Positions 10,936-25,159 are shown, numbered from the stretch's first letter. The stretch: DNA of 64,000 nt from Limonium bicolor (GCA_023374045.1 CM041783.1:126853503-126917502); one strand, 5' to 3'. Numbers and translations are program-made. The notes: generated by a model from the sequence alone, not told the origin.

Positions 10936-13900
10936 TGTAACACCCCAACTCAATCCAAATGTGGTCTCGCAACTTAACAGTATATATATACACTTGTCAC
11001 AGCGGAATTCTTTACAATCCAGGACCTTGCCACGGTCTGACTACAGAATATACCGAACGTTAGTCTAAAAACCATAACCATTTACATAACCTTCTTACAA
11101 TCCACTCACAACCTATACATCTTACTAACTCAATTGCCATACGAGTGTACAGGCACAACTCGTAGGTCATACTTAATCCTTAACACTTGTACTCCTTCTC
11201 ACTCTCGCGACGGCCGCCTCCTGATGTTCACCTGTGTAGTAAAAAGAAGCCCCCGAGGGGGTCAGCACGAATGCTGGTACGATCCTCTCATGGCCCCCAA
11301 GCTAACGTGGCTACGACGACTAATTGTCGATAGCATGGAGGTTGATTAGATGCACAACATAGAAAGTGCAGTAAACAACCACTCAGATATGAACAATCAA
11401 AGTTCACGCACAATGAACGACTTAAGTGCGTTCCCTTAATTAGAGAGTTAGTTATTTAACTCCTTAAGTAATGTTCTCTCTTAATCTTAGTCCATCCTTA
11501 TCTTACCTCAATCTGATTCTTAACTTAATCTTAGAAACAACCCTCCTTTAATCAGGAGTGGATGTAGCTTATCTTAATCTTAATAACAAACCATCCTTAA
11601 AAAGGAATGGTTGCAACTTATCTTAACCTCACCTTAATCTTAATCTTAATAATACAAATCATCCTTTAAAGGGAATGATTGTAACTTATCTTAATCTTAA
11701 CTTAATCTCAATATACAAACCGTTCCTGGAAGGGATTGGTTGTAACTTATCTCAGTCTTAGAATACAAACCATTCTTTAAATAGAGATGGTTGTATCTTA
11801 TCTCAAACCTTATCTCAATCTTATCTCAGTTCTTATCTCGATTAAGTCAACCGTTCTTTTATTAGAATGGTTGTACCTTAATCCATTGTTTATCTGTCGG
11901 GTCACGTAGCCCTAACCAATGAGTTATCAGCTCCATTGGTTTACATAAACAATATTTATTAGAATTAGTTGGGCATTTAGGTAGATCCCACTACACCATC
12001 TCAGTATGCCTCCCTCCTAAAACAAGAAGTCCGAGGAGGTCGAGTCTATTTGTCGACTCTAGGCGACGAGTCCGAGGACAAGTCATCTTTGGAAGACGGT
12101 ATTTGATAAGGATACCGACTTCCCCCAATACACATGTGCCGGTACCATTCCGGATTCCTCACTCAAGTTCAGTTAGTAATAGTCTCAAGACCATGTATGT
12201 TGGTTAACCTCTTTCGGTTCATATCGTCCCTCATTAGGGGCGTTCCTTATTCTCACTCAATTTCTTACTAAACATTGGTTAGTAAGTTCTCACGGTATGT
12301 TGTGTTAGTTTTCAAACATCACACAACAATATAATATATATGTTATATATTCCGGTTGCATGCTTTATCTTGTTTAGTGAGCACACAAAAACAAATAGCA
12401 CACAAGCCGAGGGACACCTCGTTAGCAAGCAGGTCAAAGAAGAAAACAACTGTACCGTTCACCGTTGGCCGTTTGGTTGCTTACTCTCTTCCGGAGTCCA
12501 AATTCCAAGTCCTAAAACATTCATTCAGTTTTAGGTTGTTAATCACTTAACTTAATATGACTTACTTAGCTTGTTTAACTTACTTTAATTCCTTAATGAT
12601 CCCCACCTAACACCTCTTAGGTCTTACACTTAATCTTATAAACTTAACCTTAAACTTTCAAGTTTATACTTAACTTAGCTTAATCTCTTAAGTTCTTAGG
12701 GTCTCAATCATTACTACCCTACCAAAGGCATACCTTATTTCCCATTGCCATTCTTAGAATTCAAAATTTCTTTTTTTTTTTTCTAAGTGTTAAGGGTCGA
12801 CCGACCCACCGACCGACCCAACCCCTGGGTCGGTCCATTACAGAAACTCTTCCGTCTTTTGAAACCCATCCGACCGACCCAAAGCTAAACCGACCGACCC
12901 AAAACCCACTGGGTCGGTCCCTTACCGAAACATTTTCCTTCATTAAATCTTGCCCGACCGACCCACCGACCGACCCATCCTTATGGGTCGGTCTATTGCC
13001 GAAACATTTCTGCTGGGTTAGCAAGGTCCGACCGACCCAGAACTGGGTCGGACCCTGGGTCGGTCCACTACAGACCTCTCTCTTAAATTGCCTCTTTCAA
13101 TGCCAAACTCTTCCACAAGTGTTCTAACAGGTCCAACATCATCTTGGCACCTTAAACCCACCTTATAACCTCCTTTAAATACCTTAAATCATCCACCAAA
13201 ATCCACCTTAGTCATTATGCATTTTCCTTGTAATAATGCTACTCTTGTAATGTTTCCTCTAGGTTTCTAGGTGGTGGTTCATACTTAAGTAACCACTATG
13301 CCAAATGTTTCCCTCATCACTATAACATCCTCTCCCAAGCATCTTCCACCATCTAAAACTCTTTTATGCGTTTACTTAAAGTTCCTTCATAAGCTTAAGC
13401 TTCCACCCACCAACTCCTTATTTCCTTCCTAGATGTTTACCAACATTTGCCTAAGTTCTAAATACTCAATTACATTCTCTTGATTCCTAAATCCCCCAAG
13501 GTAATGCCTAAGTCATTACCACTCATTCCAACACTTTATCTTACCCCTTCTCAAGACAATCTCTAAAACTTCCTAATACTTCCTTAGTCATTAAATTCCC
13601 TTAGGACATATCTTAATCACCTTAAGCATTACACCTTCTCCTTAAACTCATACACAAGCCTTACATTCCTCATCTCATGATTTTGGTGTGTTCAAAAACA
13701 CCAATCCTCCAATTCCTCCTAGACATCTCTAGGTCATTCTAAACCTCAAGAACTCCTTAGTTAACTCATTTCCACCCAATTTCCTTTTCATGCTCCCTAG
13801 TAAACCCTAGGGCATATTAGCTCACCACTACCACTTAAACACCTTGTTTTCTACTCAAATTTCGCCATAGCTCCTCTAGTATCTCATCATTCCCAAACAC

Positions 13901-15581
13901 ATTATTTCCTCATCCAAATCAGCTCATTCTTAATAACTCAATGTAGTGCAATAATCTTAAATTGCATAGCACTAAGGCTCTTAAATGACTGGCTCTTAGG
14001 CCCTTAAATGACTTAAACTTAAACACTGAATTTCCCACATGTATAAGCTTTCAACCTGCAAATACACTCATCAATCTCATAGTAGTTATAATGCTCTTAA
14101 AATCCACCTTAACCTCATATTACTAACTCATTCTCATTAGCTCCTTAATCACAAGTTCATAAGCTTGTTTAAGTTCTTTTTCCTTAGGTTATATAACCCA
14201 ATACACAATGTAAGCTTAAGCCACATTGGTATTTATCTAAAACTCATTCCTTAATCTTAAACCACCATTAGGTAAGCATTTTACCTTGTTTTCTCAAGCT
14301 TATCTTAACTTAATCTCCTTCCTTCTTCTGAATGAATATCGGCCACCACTCAAACTTTCCTTGCCAATGTTCTAATCAATAACCAATGACTCATATGAGC
14401 ACTAAACAATACACTAACCTTAAGGAGTAAACCCTAGGTTAAAAATGTGTTCTAAGGTATTAAACTGAATGTTTTACCTTGGATTCTCAAAGCAAGCTTG
14501 GATATGAATTAAGTAGGACCTCCTCTAGCCCTTGGAGAATAGAATCAAGCTAGAACAATGGATAAAAATGAATCCCCATGAGTAAATTTTCGGTAATGTG
14601 TAGAAATGGTGGAAACATGGTTTTTCTTACATTTTCTTACCTTAAGAGAATGGAGAAGCTAATGAGCTCTTCAAACTTGATTTTCCCCATCAATGGAGTT
14701 TTCTCATGGCACCAAAATGGAGCTTTGAAAGATTTGAAAAGATAGGAAGATAGGTCTTGGCCTAACTAAGAGAAATCTACACTTAGTTTTTGATTTGGAG
14801 CAAAGATGAACTTGGTGAGCATTTGAAGGTGGAGCACCCATGGAAGAAGCTCTCTCGGTTTGGAGCAAGGAAGGAGAAAAAAAATCGTGGAAGGAAGGAG
14901 GAATGAAGAGAGAGAAGAAAGGTGGCTAATATGTGATATTTGCTTTAATAAAGCAAATAGTAACTTTCTTACTTACTCTTCTTTTCCTTTCTTATTTGAC
15001 TACTTATGGTGACTCATGTGGTGACTCCCCACTTAAAAACCGGCCACCCTCTTAATATAAGGCCAACATGGTCTTTGTTGACCAATTAATTGACTTATAT
15101 TGATTAAAACTTAAACTAGTCACTAAATAGTTACTATTCACTAATCAAGGCACATAATCGGGAAATTTTTGATTTCCCATTGATTTAGACCTCCTAATGT
15201 GATACTAATTAGTACACATGTTGATTAAAGAGTAATGATGGACATTTAGCCACTCAAAACTCAATTCTAAGACAATTTCTCAAAAATGTGCTTTAAGAAT
15301 TCTTAAAGCACATTTTGTGTTTTAACTTGTTTTCAAGCTTGGTTTTCTTTGCTAATTGATTTAAAATGACCATTAGGATATTACTAAGGTCTTATCATGA
15401 TATTTGGGTACTCACCCAAGTCTCTCCAAGCTTAGAGCATGTTTTTGCCCTGATTGCCCTTAAGGCACTTTCTTATGTTTTCCTTGGTTTATATTGTCTA
15501 CCAATCTTTCTAAGGCATATTTTAGCCTTAATACATCATGATTTGATGTTTACTTAGCATACTTAGGTTTGGGGTATTTCA
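10936..15581 (-). repeat. E1 LTR 2 (4646 bp)
   Basis: Full LTR shared by two adjacent E1 units. It holds the same ordered parts as LTR 1: palindrome 15283-15316, promoter hairpin 14938-14958, uORF 14690-14707, donor-like GT at 14639-14640, 14476-14477 and 14283-14284, GACCGACC array 12797-13067, hairpin string from about 11540 to 11875, and acceptor-like AG 11232-11233. Differences from LTR 1 are mainly one- or two-base indels. Confidence 0.9.
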
Positions 15582-15598
15582 ATCTACCCCCCTTAAAA
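15582..15598 (-). other. E1 polypurine tract, unit c
   Basis: Same purine-rich run next to LTR 2 as at 6038-6054. Confidence 0.88.
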
Positions 15599-17349
15599 AA
15601 CTTTGTCCCCAAAGTTCCCATGCATCTTATCTCATTAGAATACATGTCTTATCATTCCTTAGATCATATAGATCATACTTATGTATACTAAATCTCATTG
15701 GATCCTTAAGTCCACCATATGCTTATTCTTAAATATCACACAACATGCTTAAGCATGTGTAGCACTCAAAATTCCTTTTGTTCCTTTTGATGATTAAAAC
15801 ATTCACATAACTTCCAACGTATTCTCCCATGTCACCGGTCCGTAGACAATGGCTCATTCGTCCTCGTCACCATGGGCTAGAATACAAAACACGCTGCTCT
15901 CCCCATGTCACCGGTCCGAAGACAAAGGCTCGTGCGTCCTCGACTTCATGGGCGAGACTCAGTAAAAAGGTAATCCTTTTTACGAGGTCATGTGAGGAAT
16001 AATTCCTCTAATTAAAAATACAAGCAACTCCAATTTCATTTTATCCTAAGGCCTCTATCCTTAGTGTGATTTAATTGTGACCACTGGTAGGGAGTTTCAG
16101 GAATAATCCTACCCTGATGTGATCAGCATCAGTGTAGAACCATCCTTCCACTCCAATTTGTGTTCGGTTTCCCTTGATCCCTAGAAAATCAAGTTCCACC
16201 TCCCACGTCATTTTCAAACATCAGTAATTCACTCATGTCCAATTTTCTATCTTTTTAGTTCTTCTAATCATAATCAATACATCTCCAAAGTGTGGACTCA
16301 GTCCATCAAACATTCCCAATTCATCTCTTAGTAACTACCTCCAGACTTAAATTCCTACTAAATTCCATATCAGTCTCATACCACATAGCATTACTATATC
16401 CTTCCTCATGCTCATATCAAATAATATCTCATAGTGTTATCTTATTCTTGTTTCACACATAGTCTCATATCGACTTATACCTCATATATTCCTTATTCCT
16501 TAAGTCTCCTTAATCCTCTTCCTTAATTCTCTTAACTTGTACTCACACCGGAGTTAACAAGATAGGTACTTAATATGTATGGTATTCACATCTTCTGTGT
16601 GCAATAACCATGATTTATCTTAAAATGTTTATGTAAAACATATTCTCAAATTATTTTGTGCTATGCACATCGTAGTTTATGTACTCAGTACACAAACATA
16701 CGCTAAGCGGTTTTCGCTCTACCCCCCTTAAAATGGATTACGCCCACGTAATCAGCATTATATGATCTTTGAACATAAGTTCAAGATGTCTAATTCTCAC
16801 CAAGCATTCTAGCTTCCACGTCATCTATCTTACTTATAATTCGATCAGAGATGACTTAGTCTCTGTATCGAGGATTCTTAACGGTACTTATACCGTATTC
16901 TTAACTTAGTTTGGGCTAATCTCAAAGTAGTGATCTGCTAGCTTCCGCTGCGCGACTCTGATAATCTTAGGCTTAATTGTCTCAATGGACACGTGTTATC
17001 TTTATATATACACGGCCTTAATGAGTTGTAACTCGTCTATCCATTCTTCTTGAAGATCTTACGCTCGTAATCTTAGTGTTTTCTCGAATGTCTAAATTGT
17101 TCTCCCCAACCGACCTTTGGTCTGAGGATGATTCTTATCCTGAAACTACTGTTTAGTGCATAATGCGCTTTACAGTCTTAATCCCTTACATCTTAAGACA
17201 TGTCCTATGTCTATACTTAACAATCCGTGCTTCTCGCACTTCATAGTCCTTAATTATCTGTTCTCTGATTCCCTTGCGTGACTGGGTCAACTGAATTCTT
17301 CTCTTCAACTGTTTGTGGTAGTAGCTGCTCTTATCTGATCTTGCGTCGT

Positions 17350-17540
17350 TGTCCGTGGTACGGAGTCGACTACTTCCCGTGTTCCTTACACCACTCGTTC
17401 ACATGCATGGGGTACCTTACTGGTACATTACTACTTACCCAACTAACTCATAAATGAGCGTGTCGGGCCTGCAAGCCCCCGTGGGGTGCAGTCGTCCCAC
17501 GTCTCGTTTTAGTAAACTCATGGTGTCCATCACACGTTTA
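17350..17540 (-). ncRNA. Conserved structured block, E1 unit c (intact hairpin)
   Basis: Central hairpin on the plus strand: CTGCA (17469-17473), AG, CCCC, a short loop, GGGG, TGCAG (17487-17491). E2 and E4 have CCGCA facing TGTGG and CTCC facing GGAG in the same place. One outer pair changes C-G to T-A and another G-U to G-C, so pairing is kept while the sequence changes. It lies about 2985 nt downstream of the PBS. Confidence 0.65.
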
Positions 17541-19582
17541 GCTATTGCTAATTATGAAGTATTCTGTTGTCGATCTCCTCTTTCATTGTTCCATAATAAC
17601 ATTCATTGTTCTTCTTGAGTTAATCAAGGAAATCCATTTACTGCGTTCTTGGGTATGGTATACTCCAGCTCCTTTCTGTATTCCGTCGTGATTCGGTCTC
17701 TTAATAATTGAGGTCTCTTCGTAGAGCCTCTTATCTTGTTCCTCATATTTATGCTACTAGGAATGCACTTCCAGTTCCTTAAGGAATGGGTAGTGTGCTT
17801 CCTGTAAAATCTTACCTAACCAGGTCCAGACTACTGGCATCAATGCACAGTTCGTCTACCATCTTATTTTCTTACTTATGTTGGTCTTAACTCATAAATC
17901 AAATTGCCTCAGTGTCAATATTTGACGGCTCATACATAATGGTCACCTTACCGCGCACCATGACTTAATCCACTTATCTAACTATTGTACTTACGACCAC
18001 TACTACCGTGGTAGTTGGCCTTTACCATGTTGCCCATTAATGGTGCAACCTCTTACTCACTTATTCTAATGTCTTAACTTATACTCAATCCCTTCTTGGT
18101 GTAAACACACTGGGAGTTCTCTCATTCCGGTGTATGGCGGTTGCCGTACGGTGTTGTAAAATAGTTAACTCTTGATATGAAGATTTATGCTCCAATCTCA
18201 GATTCGTAAGTAGGCTAATTCTTTCACTTTCTTTATCCTTAGTGATGTTATCTACCATGTATTAACTGATTACTGAAGAAGTCATCCACTGATTCACAAG
18301 CTCTTCTGAGCATTGCTTAACTGACGTGCCATAACGTGCAGTCACAATGTTTACCTCTGACAATCATTAATTCTTACATCCTGGGTGTTGGATATGAGAT
18401 CTATCGGTGCGACCTTCCTTATTACTCAAGTGTATCTGGTATGTTCTAAGGTAATCTCAAGGCTCATGGTTTCCATTTTCTAATTAAAGTGTATTTCATC
18501 TCTAATAAGTGAAAGCCCTTTTTGTGAGGGGTTCATTCCCACTCTTGGCCTCACAACAAGGAGAGGTATCCCCACCCTAAAAGGCATGGTTCGTTCTCCG
18601 CTCCTGTCCTTAGCATTAACTCAATATTCTCATTGGTACCCTTTCTTGGTATTATTTTTCCCAATCTAAATTATAGGTTTGGTAACCGTTCATATCTACG
18701 CATTGTAGTTCCTCATGGCTTAAATAAGCTCTCTTATAACTTACTGCGCCTCGGGCTCTGATGTGGTTAACATCCTTGGCTCGTAGGCTCCCAATGCTTA
18801 ATGTCTCAGTTCATTATTTGGTACTCTTACTCATCTGCAGGTCTTCCTTATGAGATTGTGGTTCTGGAACTTCATCCACCGTTAGGTTACATACTAAATG
18901 TAGTATCGGGTTTCATGGTAAGTTGCTGTATCCTGCTTCCGGCTATGGAAGTTGTTCAGGTGTTCTGAGGTTACTTAATGTCTTTGACAATGCTGTCATT
19001 TTATTAGACTTATGTCTTTTAATAGTCAAAGTTAGGTTCGCATTAGGCGTTTGCCTTAAGGTGTTCAAGTTGGATATCATCCAGTCATCTTATACCTTCA
19101 TCTCAGCGCTTCGTTCAACTTCTGTTGACTACGCCACCCGTTGATGAACAATCATACTTGGGTGTTAATGAGTTAAACAAACAGTGTTAACTGTCATTCA
19201 TCAGTTGTTCGGCTCGACTATGCCCGCTTTGTGGGGTAGTCCTCTGAGCTTTCCTTTTCCAGGGTTGTACGACTTTAATTCTTAGTAGGTTATAGCTTAC
19301 GTTTATTTCTTTTATCCTTATTTTCTGGGTTTTCCAACATCTTCATTGAAGAATGTTGTTATTGGTATCCTTAATGGTCACTTTGGGAGTCTTATCCCGT
19401 TTCATTGTAAGTCGATGCTTCAACAGTTTCAACAGTATCTTATAATACATCCCTTGTATTTTATTGCTTATATAGTGTTTTTGCTCGCGATACCGAGCAA
19501 TCTCTTAGGTTTTCCCCTTGGAGTTTGGGATTGTGTTCTTACCGTACTGTCGGTTGTTGTTGTAGTGGGTTATACCGTGGTA

Positions 19583-19602
19583 GCACTTGCTATGGCAAGT
19601 GC
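19583..19602 (-). other. Conserved internal palindrome, E1 unit c
   Basis: GCACTTGC-N4-GCAAGTGC, 874 nt downstream of the PBS at 20476-20487. Confidence 0.7.
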
Positions 19603-20475
19603 GCCATGCAGGATGGGTTATTGGTACAAGGTGCATTGGAAGTAAAACTCCCTTCTAATTTCCATGTAATTGGTAGTCCTCGGGACTCCCTCAATGATCT
19701 CTTATTTTGGATATTCGTCCATCCGGCAGTTTCCTTGTTGTTTGACAGTACTGTCATCTACCAGGGCGTTCCTCTTTCTGAGGGAACCCCTTAACATTTT
19801 CTTATGTCTTAATCCTCGCCTTTGTCTCCACACATCTTGTTGTGGTTACTAAGTAATGATTGTCCTTTAGGCACTACATCGTAGTCCTATTTCAGTAAAC
19901 CATTTATATGAGTTCCCGTTTCTTAGCTGGACGTTCCAGTAATCTTAATCCTCATACTCTGTATTATTTCACTGTTATTCTCCTTCGGACCACTGTCCGG
20001 TACTCATGTCGTTTATCATTTCCTTATCTATTGCACCCGTAGTGCTTGCCTTATCATTGGTATGGCGGGTTATTTCGACTGCGTAGCATGTCGACCCATG
20101 TTGCCGGTAATTACCGTTCCCTTACTGATAGTATTCCTTAGGTAGCGCCTGTTCCTCTATTGCGCTCCATTAAAAACCTCCAAGTTTTCCATAACTGTTG
20201 TACAACAAATTGTTTCTCGTATTGCTTACTGTTAGCTAACTGCCAGATCGGGTTTCCCCGAGTAAGAGAAGGCTTTCTTCTCTCTGGCGTTTGTTCCACA
20301 TATTCAGGGTTAGGGATGTGGAGGGCGGGCCTAGGTACTATGGATATCCGGTAAACACCGGGGAGTCCTGGCTAACGCACCTCACACACTATCTCTCAAC
20401 CCTTAACCCGTAACTCAATCTCAACCTCAATATCTTCCTAAGTTCGGTAATTCCTTGTCTTCAGAGCGTAACTAC

Positions 20476-20487
20476 GCTCTGATACCA
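20476..20487 (-). other. E1 primer-binding site (tRNA-Met), unit c
   Basis: TGGTATCAGAGC on the minus strand, directly inside the outermost 5' LTR of the array. Confidence 0.92.
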
Positions 20488-20492
20488 CTTTT

Positions 20493-23400
20493 TGTAACAC
20501 CCCAACTCAATCCAAATGTGGTCTCGCAACTTAACAGTATATATATACACTTGTCACAGCGGAATTCTTTACAATCCAGGACCTTGCCACGGTCTGACTA
20601 CAGAATATATCGAACGTTAGTCTAAAAAACCATAACCATTTACATAACCTTCTTACAATCCACTCACAACCTATACATCTTACTAACTCAATTGCCATAC
20701 GAGTGTACAGGCACAACTCGTAGGTCATACTTAATCCTTAACACTTGTACTCCTTCTCACTCTCGCGACGGCCGCCTCCTGATGTTCACCTGTGTAGTAA
20801 AAAGAAGCCCCCGAGGGGTCAGCACGAATGCTGGTACGATCCTCTCATGGCCCCCAAGCTAACGTGGCTACGACGACTAATTGTCGATAGCATGGAGGTT
20901 GATTAGATGCACAACATAATAGAAAAGTGCAGTAAACAACCACTCAGATATGAACAATCAAAGTTCACGCACAATGAACGAACTTAAGTGCGTTCCCTTA
21001 ATTAGAGAGTTAGTTATTTAACTCCTTAAGTAATGTTCTCTCTTAATCTTAGTCCATCCTTATCTTACCTCAATCTGATTCTTAACTTAATCTTAGAAAC
21101 AACCCTCCTTTAATCAGGAGTGGATGTAGCTTATCTTAATCTTAATATTACAAACCATCCTTTAAAAAGGAATGGTTGCAACTTATCTTAACCTCACCTT
21201 AATCTTAATCTTAATAATACAAATCATCCTTTAAAAGGGAATGATTGTAACTTATCTTAATCTTAACTTAATCTCAATATACAAACCGTTCCTGGAAGGG
21301 ATTGGTTGTAACTTATCTCAGTCTTAGAATACAAACCATTCTTTAAATAGAGATGGTTGTATCTTATCTCAAACCTTATCTCAATCTTATCTCAGTTCTT
21401 ATCTCGATTAAGTCAACCGTTCTTTTATTAGAATGGTTGTACCTTAATCCATTGTTTATCTGTCGGGTCACGTAGCCCTAACCAATGAGTTATCAGCTCC
21501 ATTGGTTTACATAAACAATATTTATTAGAATTAGTTGGGCATTTAGGTAGATCCCACTACACCATCTCAGTATGCCTCCCTCCTAAAACAAGAAGTCCGA
21601 GGAGGTCGAGTCTATTTGTCGACTCTAGGCGACGAGTCCGAGGACAAGTCATCTTTGGAAGACGGTATTTGATAAGGATACCGACTTCCCCCAATACACA
21701 TGTGCCGGTACCATTCCGGATTCCTCACTCAAGTTCAGTTAGTAATAGTCTCAAGACCATGTATGTTGGTTAACCCTTTCGGTTCATATCGTCCCTCATT
21801 AGGGGGCGTTCCTTATTCTCACTCAATTTCTTACTAAACATTGGTTAGTAAGTTTTCACGGTATGTTGTGTTAGTTTTCAAACATCACAAACAATATAAT
21901 ATATATGTATATATATTCCGGTTGCATGCTTTATCTTGTTTAGTGAGCACACAAAAACAAATAGCACACAAGCCGAGGGACACCTCGTTAGCAAGCAGGT
22001 CACAAGAAGAAACAACTGTACCGTTCACCGTTGGCCGTTTGGTTGCTTACTCTCTTCCGGAGTCCAAATTCCAAGTCCTAAAACATTCATTCAGTTTTAG
22101 GTTGTTAATCACTTAACTTAATATGACTTACTTAGCTTGTTTAACTTACTTTAATTCCTTAATGATCCCCACCTAACACCTCTTAGGTCTTACACTTAAT
22201 CTTATAAACTTAACCTTAAACTTTCAAGTTTATACTTAACTTAGCTTAATCTCTTAAGTTCTTAGGGTCTCAATCATTACTACCCTACCAAAGGCATACC
22301 TTATTTCCCATTGCCATTCTTAGAATTCAAAATTTTTTTTTTTTTTCTAAGTGTTAAGGGTCGACCGACCCACCGACCGACCCAACCCCTGGTCGGTCCA
22401 TTACAGAAACTCTTCCGTCTTTTGAAACCCTCCGACGACCCAAAGCTAAACCGACCGACCCAAAAACCCACTGGGTCGGTCCCTTACCGAAACATTTTCC
22501 TTCATTAATCTTGCCCGAGACCGACCCACCGACCGACCCATCCTTATGGGTCGGTCTATTGCCGAAACATTTCTGCTGGGTTAGCAAGGTCCGACCGACC
22601 CAGAACTGGGTCGGACCCTGGGTCGGTCCACTACAGACCTCTCTCTAAATTGCCTCTTTTCAATGCCAAACTCTTCCACAAGTGTTCTAACAGGTCCAAC
22701 ATCATCTTGGCACCTTAAACCCACCTTATAACCTCCTTTAATACCTTAAATCATCCACCAAAATCCACTTAGTATTATGCATTTTCCTTGTAATAATGCT
22801 ACTCTTGTAATGTTTCCTCTAGGTTTCTAGGTGGTGGTTCATACTTAATGTAACCACTATGCCAAATGTTCCCTCATCACTATAACATCCTCTCCCAAGC
22901 ATCTTCCACCATCTAAAACTCTTTTATGCGTTTACTTAAAGTTCCTTCATAAGCTTAAGCTTCCACCCACCAACTCCTTATTTCCTTCCTAGATGTTTAC
23001 CAACATTTGCCTAAGTCTAAATACTCAATTACATTCTCTTGATTCCTAAATCCCCCAAGGTAATGCCTAAGTCATTACCACTCATTCCACACTTATCTTA
23101 CCCCTCTTCATCAAGACAATCTCTAAAACTTCCTAATACTTCCTTAGTCATAAATTCCCTTAGGACATATCTTAATCACCTTAAGCATTACACCTTCTCC
23201 TTAAACTCATACACAAGCCTTACATTCCTCATCTCATGATTTTGGGTGTTCAAAAAAACACTCACCAATCCTCCAATTCCTCCTAGACATCTCTAGGTCA
23301 TTCTAAACCTCAAGAACTCCTTAGTTAACTCATTTCCACCCAATTTCCTTTTCATGCTCCCTAGTAAACCCTAGGGCATATAGCTCACCACTACCACTTA

Positions 23401-25154
23401 AACACCTTGTTTTCTACTCAAATTTCGCCATAGCTCTCTAGTATCTAATCATTCCCAAACCATTATTTCTCATCCAAATCAGCTCATTCTTAATAACTCA
23501 ATGTAGTGCAATAATCTTAAATTGCATAGCACTAAGGCTCTTAAATGACTTGCTCTTAGGCCCTTAAATGACTTAACTTAAACACTGAATTCCCACATGT
23601 ATAAGCTTTCAACCTGCAAATACACTCATCAATCTCATAGTAGTTATAATGCTCTTAAAATCCACCTTAACCTCATATTACTAACCATTCTCATTAGCTC
23701 CTTAATCACAAGTTCATAAGCTTGTTTAAGTTCTTTTCCTTAGGTTATATAACCCAATACACAATGTAAGCTTTAAGCCACATTGGTATTTATCTAAAAC
23801 TCATTCCTTAATCTTAAACCACCATTAGGTAAGCATTTTACCTTGTTTTCTCAAGCTATCTTAACTTCCTCCTTAGACCTTCTTCTTGAATGAATATCGC
23901 CACCACTCAAACTTTCCTTGCCAATGTTTCTAATCAATAACCAAGACTCATATGAGCACTAAACAATACACTAACCTTAAGGAGTAAACCCTAGGTTAAA
24001 AATGTGTTCTAAGGTATTAAACTGAATGGTTTTACCTTGGATTCTCAAGCAAGCTTGGATATGAATAAGTAGGACCTCCTCTAGCCCTTGGAGAATAGAA
24101 TCAAGCTAGAACAATGGATAAAATGAATCCCCATGAGTAGTAATTTTCGGTAATGTGTAGAAATGGTTGGAAAGAGGAAACATGGTTTTCTTACATTTCT
24201 TTACCTTAAGAGAATGGAGAAGCCAATGAGCTCTTCAAACTTGATTTTCCTCCATCAATGGATTTTCTCATGGCACCAAAATGGAGGCTTTGAAAGATTT
24301 TGAAAAGATAGGAAGATAGGTCTTGGCCTAACTAAGAGAAATCTACACTTAGTTTTTGATTTGGAGCAAAGATGAACACTTGGTGAGCATTTGAAGGTGG
24401 AGCACCCATGGAAGAAGCTCTCTCGGTTTGGAGCAAGGAAGGAGAAAGAAAAAATCGTGGAAGGAAGGAGGAATGAAGAGAGAGAGGAAGAAAGGTGGCT
24501 AATATGTGATATTTGCTTTAATAAAGCAAATAGTAACTTCTTACTTACTCTCTTTTCCTTTCTTATTTGACTATTATGGTGACTCATGTGGTGACTCCCC
24601 ACTTAAAAAACCGGCCACCCTCTTAATATAAGGCCAACATGGTCTTTGTTGACCAATTAATTGTTTATTGATTTATGATAAAACTTAACTAGTCACTAAA
24701 TAGTTACTATTCACTAATCAAGGCACATAATCGGGAAATTTTTGATTTCCCATTGATTTAGACCTCCTAATGTGATACTAATTAGTACACATGTTGATTA
24801 AAGAGTAATGATGGACATTTAGCCACTCAAAACTCAATTCTAAGACAATTTCTCAAAAATGTGCTTTAAGAATTCTTAAAGCACATTTTGTGTTTTAACT
24901 TGTTTTCAAGCTTGGTTTTCTTTGCTAATTGATTTAAAATGACCATTAGGATATCACTAAGGTCTTATCATGATATTTGGGTACTCACCCAAGTCTCTCC
25001 AAGCTTAGAGCACGTTTTTGCCCTGATTGCCTTTAAGGCACTTTCTTATGTTTTCCTTGGTTTAAATTGTCTACCAATCTTTCTAAGGCATATTTTAGCC
25101 TTAATACATCATGATTTGATGTTTACTTAGCATACTTAGGTTTGGGGTATTTCA
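20493..25154 (-). repeat. E1 LTR 3, the outer 5' LTR (4662 bp)
   Basis: This is the terminal LTR of the array in element sense. Parts: palindrome 24856-24889, GCN4-like site 24580-24586, promoter hairpin 24511-24531, donor-like GT at 24203-24204, 24034-24035 and 23840-23841, GACCGACC array 22361-22628, hairpin string about 21090-21440, acceptor-like AG 20790-20791. It ends at TTTCA and abuts E2 LTR sequence. Confidence 0.9.
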
Positions 25155-25159
25155 AGAAG
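25155..25159. other. Right target-site duplication of E1 (AGAAG, predicted)
   Basis: The E1 LTR terminus is followed by AGAAGTAAGC, identical to positions 34768-34777 in the intact E2 3' LTR. E1 therefore inserted into the E2 5' LTR. A matching AGAAG is expected left of the window, after sequence like 34748-34767. Confidence 0.75.

Larger units (their letters stand above)
15582..20492 (-). mobile_element. E1 internal domain c (4911 bp, non-coding)
   Basis: Complete internal domain between LTR 2 and LTR 3, nearly identical to 6038-10935. It holds the best-preserved form of the structured block (17350-17540) and the palindrome (19583-19602). No gag or pol reading frame. At several informative positions it agrees with unit b against partial unit a. 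Confidence 0.85.
1..25154 (-). mobile_element. E1: tandem concatemer of a non-coding LARD-like LTR retrotransposon
   Basis: The sequence starting at 1 recurs at 9528 and 19081, giving a unit of about 9.54 kb. On the minus strand the order is LTR (25154-20493), PBS, internal domain, PPT, LTR (15581-10936), internal domain, LTR (6037-1408), then a partial internal domain that leaves the window. LTRs are 4630, 4646 and 4662 bp; complete internal domains are 4898 and 4911 bp. No reading frame resembles gag or pol. Very long LTRs with a conserved non-coding interior are the hallmark of LARDs (large retrotransposon derivatives), which must use enzymes from another element. The PBS matches initiator tRNA-Met, and the termini and family relatives suggest a chromovirus (Tekay/Del-like) origin. 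Shared LTRs between units point to unequal recombination rather than independent insertions. Confidence 0.9.

Noticed and set aside
24255..24602. 115-residue minus-strand frame in the E1 LTR 3 leader
   Set aside because: Covers the promoter hairpin and pyrimidine-rich leader; broken in LTR 1 and LTR 2 by small indels. Better read as untranslated leader.
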